A DNA stretch of 64,000 nucleotides from Homarus americanus. Lineage: Eukaryota > Arthropoda > Malacostraca > Decapoda > Nephropidae. Numbering within the stretch: the first letter of the stretch is position 1; each line of letters begins with the position of its first letter. The notes below the pieces were generated by a model that saw only the letters and a program-made list of their open reading frames with translations, was not told the origin of the DNA and did not search any database. Below, piece after piece: positions 46,780 to 58,600 of the stretch. The stretch is taken from contig NW_024756463.1 of NCBI RefSeq assembly GCF_018991925.1, positions 214,501 through 278,500 of the forward strand. The letters are read 5' to 3'. The position numbers and the translations under genes are program-made.

Positions 46780-47850
46780 CCTACACACTTCCTTGGCTCA
46801 CCTGTGTACAGTATGCTGGGGGGGAGAGGGGGTGGGTCACAGCAGGTCTTTACACTCAATACCACAACACAATCTTTAACAGACTTCAAACAACCACCAG
46901 CGTGTGGCTAAACAACAAAGTAAGCTGATACAAATGGACCCACCAGAGCTCAGGAAATTGGACAGACCAGCATCCTGTCATCATAAAATTAAAAGATGAC
47001 GAGGTGGATCCCGCCACGAGGTCACTGGGATCTGACCTTCAAGTAATAAACATCACCAGGCAGCAGCAGTAATCAGGTCTTCTACCTACTCCTGGTCACT
47101 CTCCACACTGCTTACACTTCACATTCTGTGTTACAAGCTTAGAAAATATAGTGTTGGAATATTTATTGGTGTTTCTGTATCCTTTGAGTCCGACACACAC
47201 ACATTCTTTGCAATGTAGGATATCGTAAGAAAAAACGTGGTAACACGGGAACACTGCATGAGTTACGCAAGTACGGGGTATGTGTCACTCAAGAATAATC
47301 TGCATTCTCATTAAAAAGGAAATGTGTATCGTCCATGTGTGGCAGGTGGCCTGGAGGGCTGTCGGGTACCTTACACCACTAGACTGGACACATACTTAAA
47401 TAAACCGAGTAAATTGTATATGGGTAAGTCAGTGATCACTGTGGGACTGAGATGTACCTATACAAACAATGTTGGGTCACCTGTCTTGCTAGGCCCCTGT
47501 CATGCTGGGACAACTGCCTCACATACCTTTTACATCCAGAAAAGCAGTCACTCATTCTTTTAAATTTTATTCTCGCAAAATCTTTTAAAATGGATAGTGA
47601 TAAGATAAGAGTCAAGACATGATCACTTATAATACTTATGTAATTTTAATTATACCAATGACTGAACAAAAGCAGTGGTGAAGATGTGTTAACCCTATCA
47701 GGCAGTCAAGAGACCCTCATGTCATCATGTGCTGTGGGCATTAGCACTATTCTTTACAAGCTCTTATGATTTATATTACAACTACATAACATCCAAAGGT
47801 GGTACTGTAGCGTGAGGTCTGCAAAGATATCTTTAGTCTAACGTAACATA
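46780..47850. other. Intergenic, no gene seen
   Basis: No domain-bearing frame and no recognisable element end. Confidence 0.5.
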
Positions 47851-47869
47851 ACAATGTAACGTAACCTAA

Positions 47870-48110
47870 CCTACTTTACTTTTTTACTTTTGTCCTCTTC
47901 GCCATTGGGTGGTCGGTCACGTCTGTTATGCATTGTTGGCAAGTATACTGGGCATGAACTGGCTCCTGAATGTACCTGAACCTGCTCCAGTGTTGGGTCA
48001 AATCTGGTCTTGAAACAGATCACACTCGGTGCCGTCACAACACTCTCTGGTAGGTTGTTCCAAGAGTTCACAATTCTCACTTCGAAAAATTTTGCCCTCA
48101 TAGTCAAAAG
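47870..48110 (-). pseudogene. LINE ORF2 C-terminal fragment
   Basis: The minus strand reads MRAKFFEVRIVNSWNNLPES, then VVTAPSVICFKTRFDPTLEQ, the usual end of CR1/Jockey-like ORF2, followed by a tail with the YLPTMHNR-type segment also seen at 2970-3185. It is truncated on its 5' side. Confidence 0.65.
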
Positions 48111-48316
48111 GCTACCAGAACCCCTCCCCTCTATTTAACTGCTCCTATAATTTTTGGTTAGTTGGTACCTATATCTTCCAAAAAGCATCTGGTTGCAGAA
48201 ACCCGATAATGGGAAGCAAAGATGGCCGCTATGTGTCGTCAATGAAATTTTAAGAAGTATGTAACTTTTGAAACAGTTGACATACAAACATCTTTAAGGG
48301 ATCAATTTTCACTAAT

Positions 48317-48682
48317 TTGGGGATAAGAAATTCACTGGTGACATGTAGCAAATGTAATTGTAATTATGTAGGTCAGACAGGAAAAACACTGCAGCTCAGA
48401 ATCAAACAACATAAGTATAATATCAGAACTGCATCTGAAAGCAGTGCCTTGTTCGTTCATGTTAGGAATAATAATCACCCCATTGCTTGGGAAAAAATCT
48501 TAGAAGTATTCAAATCATCTTGTGTCACAGAAAGACTTCTGGTTGAAGCTAGTTTGATTAAGGAATTAAAATCAATAAACCTTAGTGATGGTCAGTTCAA
48601 AACTGATAATATGTTACATAAATTTATTTGTCAGTGGCCCAAGGTTAAAAATGCTTTGAAAACCTTTGATCTAGATGTATGA
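48317..48682 (+). CDS. Penelope-like element GIY-YIG endonuclease domain (5'-truncated)
   Basis: An open frame of 121 codons to TGA at 48680-48682, without a genuine start; homology begins near 48330. It reads CSKCNCNYVGQTGKTLQLRI, then KQHKYNI, HVRNNNHPIAW and ERLLVEASLIKEL. The Cys-rich CxxCxC, the YVGQT core, the Arg of LRIKQH and the later HxxxxxxH and Glu match the GIY-YIG domain at the C-terminus of Penelope-like retroelements, where it nicks target DNA. The RT part is absent. A 3' UTR with a hairpin motif follows and ends in (TA)n. Confidence 0.8.
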   Translation: MGIRNSLVTCSKCNCNYVGQTGKTLQLRIKQHKYNIRTASESSALFVHVRNNNHPIAWEKILEVFKSSCVTERLLVEASLIKELKSINLSDGQFKTDNMLHKFICQWPKVKNALKTFDLDV

Positions 48683-48867
48683 TAGTTATTTTGTGGGTCC
48701 CTTTTTTCTGACCTGACTTGGCTAGTCACGTCACCACCCTTCTCTTAAGCTCCTCTACGTGTGTGTTGGTGTGGGGATTAGTGGATGTCATCATTTTGAC
48801 CTGACCTCATGTTTTTAGGTCACCCTGTATATTTAAGCCTCTCTCTGTCCATGTAATCCAGTTGCCT

Positions 48868-48894
48868 CTGAAGATGTCTTGAATAAAGACGAAA
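48868..48894 (+). ncRNA. Hammerhead-like hairpin in Penelope 3' region
   Basis: CTGAAGA (48868-48874), one unpaired T, a perfect 5-bp stem GTCTT/AAGAC with loop GAATA, then GAAA (48891-48894). This follows the hammerhead core order CUGANGA, stem II, GAAA, with one extra base before stem II. Penelope-like elements are known to carry hammerhead motifs. I could not pair stems I and III convincingly, so activity is uncertain. Confidence 0.35.
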
Positions 48895-48943
48895 GCTAAG
48901 GTACTCCGTTGTTTCCATTTTCCCGTGTGATTTATCTTTATCA

Positions 48944-49111
<168 letters not shown>

Positions 49112-49408
49112 TACCGCGGAAAGTGAACAACAGAACATATGGGATTAATTCCAATAGAGACTGGCCCGACCCCCAAACTCCACTTTTTGACGACACAAAG
49201 CTATGTTGTAGTAAAAATATTATCTTAACTTTATGATGGTATGCACACACAATAAATATAGAAGAGGTTAGGTTAGGAACAATAAAGGTTAAGTTAGGAA
49301 AAATAAAGGTTAGGTTAGGAAAACTAAAGGTTAGGTTTAACACTTACGTTAGTAGAAGAGATGGGTTGGCATAAGGGGATGGAGGTTGGTTCCGAGGCAG
49401 AGGGCAGA

Positions 49409-50514
49409 TTACTGGCCCTCAGGTGAATCACCACCACTAGGTGAATCACCATCACTCTCCATCATAGTTGTGAGGGCCTCCCTGACAAATCCCTCAAAGT
49501 CACCTTCACTGTCACTATCACTGGCTCTGGCTGGCTGTGGTGGGTTGCGGGCGAAGAACTCGATAATGCTTTTTTGACGGCTAGTGTTGATGTTGTCTTG
49601 ATACACCTTGATGTATGGCTCCATAGCCTGCACCAGCCGGGTATGGAAGACTTCATAGCGGTCATCGTCATGGTCGTTGGAAAGGAAGAGCTTCAATTTC
49701 TCTGCACACTCGATGGCACCCTTAATATTACTACCGTATGTGTTAACTTGTGTTCTTCTGGGATTGACGCACCATTGTCCTCTTCACTGACGTGATCATC
49801 TTCCAACATCTCGTCGGCAGTCATTTCAGGATCTATGATCATCTCCAGGATGTCTTCGTTGGTGGTCTCGGAAAAGCCTTCAGCTGTAATACTGTGCGCA
49901 GCTTCTTTTGCAAGGTCCAATGCCACTGTCACAGACTGAACCTCACCAGTCACAGGTTGACTCCGCCTCTCACCTGGTATACCATGCAACACATGCCTCC
50001 ATGTGTGACGAATCGTAGCTATAGACAGCTGATCCCATGCCTCCACCAAGAAGTCCACAGCTTGTTTGACGTTAAATTTTTTCCAAAACTGCTTAATGAG
50101 AACTTCTTGAATCACCACCTCTTGTTCCTCGTCCTTGTCGCTTTTGCTCTCGCTATCGGTGTCACCCAGGTTACGCAACTCATCCTTGGTGTTGGTACAG
50201 TCGTTCAGGAGCTTAAATTTTTTTGCAGAGTATGCAGCTTTCACATTGCAGATCAACTCCTGGTCCATGGGCTGGATTAATGACGTAGTGTTGGGAGGAA
50301 GGAAGACCACTTTTACGTCGGGGTGACGATCCATAAGTAGTGGCGAGTGTCCTGGTGCGTTGTCAAGGAGCAACAGAATGTTGAATGGAACATTCTGTTG
50401 CTCGCAGAATTTCTTCACGTCAGGAACGAAACAGTCACAAAGGGCCACAAACGGAGTACAGTATATATTTCTTTGCACACGAATAAAAATGTAACCCTCC
50501 CTCCCGGCCAGCAA
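49409..50514 (-). pseudogene. Tigger (pogo-type) transposase, C-terminal part, frameshifted
   Basis: Frame 50514-49693 reads FVPDVKKFCEQQ, then ILLLLDNAPGH (second catalytic Asp, residue 51), then FLPPNTTSLIQPMDQ (third Asp, residue 84), the DDE_1 signature of Tigger elements. An acidic region follows. The frame shifts near 49740-49695 and continues as LFLSNDHDDDRYEVFHTRLV and then RQKSIIEFFARNPP, a PIP-box-like tail seen in Tigger proteins, ending near 49409. The DNA-binding N-terminus and first Asp are missing. Between 49108 and 49409 are three GGTTAGGTTAGGA runs. Confidence 0.8.
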
Positions 50515-50559
50515 ATGTTATCCGCGGCCATTTTGAGAACCTAACACCCACGAATTTTA

Positions 50560-52400
50560 AGGGTATGCTGTACTCAAGACTGGATTGATTGAATAACTAC
50601 AATTCAGATAAAATTTGCATTTCCAAATCTGAATATATTTTGAAAATCATAGGTTAATTTGTAATGATAAAGGTCATGAGGATTTAAAAAGTCTTTTGTA
50701 CCAAAAACTGTGAGATGAGAGGTTGTGCACACCCGAGTATCTTTATGTTTATCTCGTGTATGGAAGGATTAAAATTGACCACCTTTAGAGAAAAGACAAC
50801 AATTAAGAGAAAAGACAACACCTATGAAGTTATTGAACTTTTTATCTTTTAGAGGTTCTTGGTCATTTAGAAAGGTCAAAGGTTGCAGTAATTAAACATC
50901 CTTGTGTACAAGACTGAAGGGTAACACATCATACCAACAAAAAGAAAAAAATTTACACTAGTACAGTATTGTCATTTATTGGAACTTAGTTACAAAAGTC
51001 AAAGGTCCTGTACTGTACATTATACAGGCAATACTGTACTTCAAATTCTCAAAGTAAAAGATATACTGTACAGTAGTGTACTGTATCAAGAGAGGAGTAG
51101 ATATTCATCATTCTCAACAGATTCTGAACAATTAAGCTCTAAACTTGATCACATTTATTACATTTTGGATATGAAAGGAAAGATCAAAAGTCAGGCATAC
51201 CTGAACATTCTGCTCTGAATTTGGGAAAAGCTAAATATCACAGACATAACAGAATTACTGTATACACTGTAATATTTTGTGAATAATTTCTAAACAAAAT
51301 AGGCTTACATGATACTGTACAATAAATGAAAAATATTGTTTTAAATTTTATATTGTAAAATTCAAATCAACAGAAGTATTAAATAATTAATAACTGTATC
51401 ACAATTAAGGCACAGTCTTCCAGATCTAACAATACTGCTTTGCCAGGAGTGATATCACATTAAAGTTATGAGAAGCAACTCCTAAAATATCAAGATACAC
51501 TATTGATTACCCCCTTAACTATGGAAAAAAAAAAAGTGTCAAAAATGTGTTCAACTACGGTTTTAAATTCATAAAGTGCAGTAGTGTTTAATTTTATGAA
51601 GATAAAATTTAACTATACTACCTGTATTCCTTAAACTATATCATACTAATTATAATTATGACTAAGTCGCTAATATGTTCCATCATGTATTCTTGTTAAA
51701 ATATACAGTACTGTACGTGTACTCAAATACGTAAGTTGTGAAAAGCAACAGGAGTAAATAGGGATATATTTGATATGAAAGGGGAATGCTACAGCACAGC
51801 ACATCTGTAACAGAAAGTGAACGGAGAATGTTTTTGCTTCTCATTCCAACTACCTGTACCCCGCACTTATAGCTGGAAAATACTTGAAACAGTGTAAGAA
51901 TAAAAATTATTAATTATTCTGATTGCCACTATCTTCACTAATTACAGAGTGCAGTAATTCCTTACTGTTTTCAACCTTAGATTTTTTTAACCCACTCCTA
52001 CACGCCCTCCCCTGCTCCAGTATGTGTTGGCTAGAATCAAGAATATCACAGCCATATCTCATTTTGTTTTCATTTATTCATTCTCGCTGTTGTAGCAGAT
52101 ATGTTTTGCGACAGTAAGTTGTTCCTGTTCTACAACAAAGCTAATATACTATATACCAAATAAAATTATGTCCCCCTATGTTTAACAAACTCCATATGAA
52201 TTAATCAAATTTTGAACTATGATTAAATAGCTATACAGTATATGAGGACCACTTCAAAAGGTGAAAGTATATTCCATAGACCTGACAGCTCATTTGGGAC
52301 AGCATGGATAGAGCACACTGCACTCCAAGCCTTCAATACAATACACAAGGAGGTACTGTAGTCTGAATGGCACTGCACATAGCTGCCTTCACTTCCCCAA
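50560..52400. other. Intergenic, no gene seen
   Basis: AT-rich; it contains several TACAGTACTGTA tracts (about 51005-51090). No supported frame. Confidence 0.5.
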
Positions 52401-52429
52401 CTCAAAAGTTAGGTACCCTGTCAAGGCTG

Positions 52430-52511
52430 GGTGAACTGGGGATGCCATGGGCTTGAACCAGTGACTCCTAGGACAGGAGGCAAGCATCGCATCCATTTGG
52501 ATGTTGCACCT
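52430..52511 (-). repeat. tRNA-like SINE head in MND1 3' region
   Basis: The minus strand has a Pol III B-box-like GGTTCAAGCCC (52449-52459 as complement), preceded by a tRNA-like anticodon-stem block (CTTGCCTCCTGTCCTAGGAG). The acceptor stem does not close, so it is not a functional tRNA. It begins within 15 bp of the MND1 stop codon and would be in its 3' UTR. Confidence 0.4.
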
Positions 52512-52522
52512 TTGAAGAACTC

Positions 52523-52657
52523 TTAGATGTAGTCTAATTCTCCAGGGATATTAAACTGTTTGTTCAAGACTTCTTCCTCAATAAAAAATTTGTTTTTGCA
52601 CCAACTTTTGATTGCGAAGATGTTGTCTGTCCAGCGATTACAGGCAACTTGGGCAAT
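52523..52657 (-). CDS. MND1: MND1 exon 5 (stop codon)
   Basis: Acceptor ATTGTACAG. 44 codons containing [13 protein letters not shown] and the end [10 protein letters not shown], with TAA at 52525-52523. This C-terminal leucine-zipper/cap region is strongly conserved in MND1. Confidence 0.95.
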   Translation of the reverse strand: MAQVACNRWTDNIFAIKSWCKNKFFIEEEVLNKQFNIPGELDYI

Positions 52658-55600
52658 CTGTACAATATAATTTTCAATTTGTATTAAATACATACAAAAT
52701 ATTGGACAGTACCTAACTTGCTTATGTTATATAAAAATTTTGCTACTTCAAACATCATTTGTATACAAACTAGATAAAAAAATGCAGCTAAAACCATTAA
52801 ATAAAAGCCAAATGAAAGTTCAACACAATCGCCATTTGTAGAGAAACTCCTTCCAGCAACTCATTAACAACACCCCCCTCCCCTACTCTCAAGCCATCCT
52901 TCCGCTCCCCCACTGAGTCATCTAACTTGTGCACAATGAAATGTTTATTCCATTTATGCTTTTGATCTTATGATAATTATTTCTTTGGTTTCTTTTTGCA
53001 CAATATGTATGTAAGATGGTGTGCACATACTACATATAACTGAGTAAAAAAAATACAGCGTTACACATATCTCCCCGAAAATACGAGTTGAAAAATAACC
53101 ATAACATAGCTCACAACTTTGCCTGGTAGCTTGGTGGTTACAGTGACGAGTCTAACTTGGTTACATGCCACCAACGATGTTAACAGATGCAAATGTGAAA
53201 AGAAATTTATCTGTAAATCTTCATTTATATCAGGTATTGTAGATTTAAAGATAAATGTTGCAAGTATGACATTAATAGATAGTAATGCCTGTAAGAGTTC
53301 AGAAATGGTTACTGCTTAGCTCAGAAGTGTTGGGAACCTACCTTATGAATGCGAATCATATCGGGTTATTATCACCAGTACAATACAGAAGATATAAATC
53401 CAGATACCTGTATTATAGTATTCACTTTAATTTTTGTTTTTATTAATTAAAAATTATAGTAATGTGCAAGTAAGCAATAACATATTTTTAATTCTGGAGT
53501 TGGGCTAGGTAGAACTTAGCCTACTGGAGACAGCAACTGGGGGGGATTTACTATAATATACGAGGTGCCGAGTGCGACAAGGTACCAAGCAACCCCCCCC
53601 CCTCCCCCCAATTCAGTTATAGTATTTGTACCCCCAACCTTTCCTCAATCTGCAGAAACACTAAATGTCCCGGTAGTGCAATATTTGTAAGGCTGAAAGC
53701 CTTATTAGTGAAGGTAGGTAAAAGTGCCTCTACAGTAGGTGATCTGCGCCTCGAGGCGGACTGAGGGAGAAGGGGACAAGCGCACGCGGTCCCCAATCGT
53801 AGCCTTTCTCACTCATAGCGACTCATTACTTTACTGTTTATTAGCTAATGGGAGTCTATGTTTCTACAAAAATGTCATAGGAATGCTATGTAATAACACC
53901 AAAACCTTTTTTTTTTCCCCAATTGGCAGAAAGGAGGGAGTAAGGGCCATTGAGAAAAAATAAACAAAACAGAGAGAATGGAGGGTGGGAGTGAGGGCTG
54001 GTGGCATGTCATGTTCCGGCCTGTCTGAGTGACGAGTCTTATCACACTAAAGGGGGGAAACAGAGGAAGGAGGAGGAGGCTGGGAGTGAGGATGGGTGGT
54101 AATATTGGTAATACAAGTCAATGTTTACTGTAATTTTCTGATAATAACTAAGACTTAAGTACCCGCATTTTATTTTATTATACTTTTTGGTGCTTGGCCC
54201 CCGGTTGAAATATTGGTAATACTGTACCCAGTATTGTTTGCTTTTATACAAACAGTACAATGACCTTTGACTTTCTGGTGTTGTCTTAATACATTATTGC
54301 TTCCATGTAATGAAAATCATACCACAACAATGCATACTAATGAAACTGCAAACACTGCCCATCAAAAACAAATGCAATTTATATGACTTTAGTATTTGCA
54401 AAACCAGTTTTAAGGGCTCTACACACTGCCACTTAAATGAACTCAATATCTTCATTGGTTAAAAAATTACGTCATTTTGTATTTTTCCAAACTTTAAGAG
54501 AGTTTTTCTCGATAGTGATTTTTGGCGCTTGGTACCATGTCGCACTGGGCGCCTCATATAATGGTTGCCCCTCATGTATGAGGATGGCCCAAGGGCTACC
54601 TAGGTGTGGATTTGATTAATGTGAAGAAGCTGTTGCCAACACAACAACCACACCCTAAGTTAACACGTTGCATGACCCAATATTAAGGAATAGTCCGAGA
54701 AGACCGGACAACCTGCCAACTGCACAGGCTAACCATTAACCCAGAACACAATCTGCAAATCGATTAACATCCAGGTTGCCAATTACTGCTGGGTAGACAA
54801 AGGCAAATGGCATAAAACAACTTGCCCATAGTTTCTCCTCTGCCAGGAATCGATCTCGGGACCACTTACAGGTATTTGCAAAGCGAGCATGCTGGCCATT
54901 ACACCGCAACTTCACATATAGGATGCAGGCTGAAATCTTTTAGCCATTTTTCAAACAAAAAAGTGTACACTAAATTATATGCCGTAAAATACAGTACTAT
55001 GCAGTACTGTATACACAATGCTTAACTAAAACATTTTTTTTTGTCCTTACCTGAGTTTCCGCTTTCATTTGATTCAGTACTTCTGGGTCACAATCATGGT
55101 ACTTCTGTATATCTTTCACCAGCTGGTCCTTAGTCGTCTCCAGCTGAGACATCCTTTCCAAGATTTCTCCACGATCTTCACTCTCTTCGCGGCCCACCTG
55201 ACAAAAAATAGTAGAGGTAGGTCAAACATGGCTTCAGTAAAAGAAGATTATCAGAGACAAGATTGAAATACAAAATTTCCTTTTGTAGCTGATAGGAAGA
55301 GATGATTGACAGGACCCCCTGACCAGCCTACCAGACTGCAAGTTAGGTTTAACATATTCCCAATCTAGGTTACACAATCTAGCCAGATTAGAGTAGGTAC
55401 TGTTTCTGGCTCCTTAATGAGCCAGTGATAAAGCAACCTTTGAGCCCCATAGGGCAACATTTGCTTTAAAAGCAAGTGAGGTTTCAAGACCAAAGCCTGG
55501 GATGGGTTACAGTACTGTAATGCTATTAAAACTTTCTCAGAGACATAATATAATCCAATTCAATTATAAAATTTTAAAATAAGCATAGGAAAATATGAGA

Positions 55601-58600
55601 CTCCTGTATGTGTTCAATATATGTATATTATTGGAAAAATTATATGAACAGCAAGCCTTGACCCTTTCGTGGCATTTCCTACACTTGCCATTTTATTCTG
55701 GCTACCGCCAGAAGATTTTATTCAGCTTAGGGTAACCTCCCACAGCCAAAAGGTTAAAGTACTGTACAGTACAGTGTTTAAAAAAATTAAGGTAGCAAAA
55801 ATATTTCTTTAAATTGTATTCTGGGTGCTTCTTTTATGAATTTTCATATTCTAAGTCTTCACTCCTCTGTAAACAATGCAATTCCCTAGAACAGACTGCA
55901 GTACATAAAGCTTTATAGACATTGTAAGTGGGATAAGCTTCTGGTAGCTGCCACAGCCCATATACATTGAAAGGTTTATGTGCATAAAGCTAAAAGCTGT
56001 TGGCCATGGACATCTATAGTATGATGCTTTTTCCAGTTATTTAAACAATTACAATTACTGCATTAACGTATAGGAATTCACGATATTTGAAAGAGTTCCG
56101 TTTCTGAAAAACCTTTATATATATTTTTTTTTGTAAATCACATCACACTTTCCATAGACACACATTATAAAACTTGAGATACATTCCTAAGGAAGGAGAA
56201 AGGGTTATGAACCATAAAAGACGTTGAAGCATGAAGTCAAGTTTGAATACACGAGGAAGAAGCATTACTAAGTGTAACAGAAATTACGTACTTCAGATAA
56301 CTATGTAGAAATAAGGAGAAGTGAATACAAAAAATATGTCAGGTTGATAGTTCAGAGGTATATGGTAGGAAGGAAGGGGAAGACCCAGAAGGATATGGGA
56401 GGCTGAGGTGAAGAGCACAAGTTACAGTAAGTGTCAGTAAATAAAAACTATATTTTATCATGGTTTCAGACACCCAGCAATAAAATGAGAAAGTATCTGA
56501 AAGACAGATTTTTTTTTTTTTTTTTTTACATAAGGCATCAATATGTAATCTGATCTATTATTAATTAGAATGATTCAAGTTGTCCATTTGTTTTGGGAAA
56601 AATACAGAGTAATACAGTACTGTACATACCTTGGCCTGTTCCAATTTAGATAAGGCAGTCTTCAACCTCTTGTTAGTGTCCTCTAGTCGGCTATTCAGGT
56701 TATCTATCTTTCTCTTACGTGTGCTGAGAGCTTTACTGTGCAGGATGAAAATTAAGGTTATTTAAGAGTCCTCTAATTCACTCTTCAAATACTCTAACAC
56801 AGCATGTTAGACTGGATATCATGCATAACATAAACACTTTCTTTAATCTCTTCTAACAGAATGGTCACACTAAATATTCTTTACAAATTATGGTCACTGA
56901 AGTTCTCCATATATTAGTATCTTTGGTATATGATAGTCTCAGAATACTATACGCGCTTCGGTGAATAAAATCAATTTATCAGTAAACTATAGTTGACTTC
57001 AGTAGGAACTGACTATTGAACATTACTGATTATTGTCCTGTTTCTGTAAAAATCGTCTTAGCTATAGGTCAGTGGTGGTTTGTTTGAATTTGCGAGCCGA
57101 GTTATTATTTTGCCGTTTTTATTGTAAACTTCACGATGATTTGTCAACAACAGCAGTAATATAATAAATGAAAATAAGCATGAATGTTTATCTACAAATT
57201 TATTATGTTTTTTACTACATCAGTCCTTTACAGTACATATATCATTGTTTTCTTCAGCAACAACTTTACAAAACTGTACACCCTGTATACTGTACCATCT
57301 CACCTTGGAAAAGCCCAAAAGTAGACACATGTGCCAATTTTATCAGTGTCTACCATAGCATCATCCACCAAGGACTGCACCACATCTTTCACTGCTTGAG
57401 CTATAACTCCCTTCTCTTTAGGTCCTAACTTCTCTAGCTCCTAAGACACAAAGAAAAAAATAAATAAGGAAAAACCAGTAATATGTTATTAACTTACAAA
57501 AATAATTCATATAAATAAATAAGGAAAAAATAAGGAGAAAACATTTAGGGAGCAAAAATTAAGCAAAGCAAATACAGTATTAATTACTAAAACATTTAAT
57601 TAAAAAGAAGAATAAATAAACAAGTGTCATATATGTAAAAGATATTTGTCTTTACCACAGCAACAAACAATTATTCGGCATTGAAATCTACTGTAATCAT
57701 GTAATCCCAAAATGTACAGTAGTGTATCTAAGGAAGTTTATGTAAAATGAATAGCTCTACATTCATATTCTTACCTGAAACCCTGGAGGGGACAAATAAA
57801 CATACAGATGGAAGGACAGATATAAATCAATATGATTTTCTCTTGTTTATGCAACAGGGAAAAAACTGTGTTCAGAGGAATATTAATACAGGGTATCTCA
57901 TATGTGTCAATATAGTAATGTCTCATATGAGTCAATTTTAATGTCTCATATGTGTCAATATTAATGTCTCATGTGTCAATATTAACATCTCATATGTATC
58001 AGGCTAAGATGAGGTGGCATGCAATGGTCAAGGGGAACAGAAAGTACAATACAGTATGTACTGTTTCTTGAAAATCCAGAGTACAGTATTGTACTGTACT
58101 GTATACATATATGACCTTTCATGCAAGTTCATCATTTATTGATGTATGGTTGAACAATTCAGAAGTACAGTACATTATTCTGTGACACCATAAAACATAA
58201 AAATACATCTGTAAGAATAAAGCCAATGGTTCTTTTGTTTTTATTATAATTTTCAGAAGAAAAGAAAAAAGATATACATGCCCAAAATCCAAATACTGTA
58301 CAGTACTGTACAATTAATGCCATCCATTCATTCATTCATGTCTGTGTTTTGGGTACCAATGACCTTCATTCCTGACATTTTCAGTAAATTCCCCTTAAAT
58401 TTTTTTTATATCAATGTCTGTGAATTTGTTAAGTTTGCCTCAACTCTTCAAAAACTAGAAAGCCTCTTACCATAAAACTTAATATACCGGTAGTAAAGAT
58501 CAATACCAGGTGGAGGTGTGCAGGTGCTCAAGTAATTTGACCTTGACTAGTTAGACCCCTTTTATGTTTTAACACCTTCTGACCTTATGCAGTATTTGTG

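Noticed and set aside
49792..50280. 162-codon plus-strand frame
   Set aside because: Antisense shadow of the Tigger transposase.
54844..54910. Functional tRNA gene
   Set aside because: A and B boxes are visible but the acceptor stem does not pair; it continues into a SINE body.
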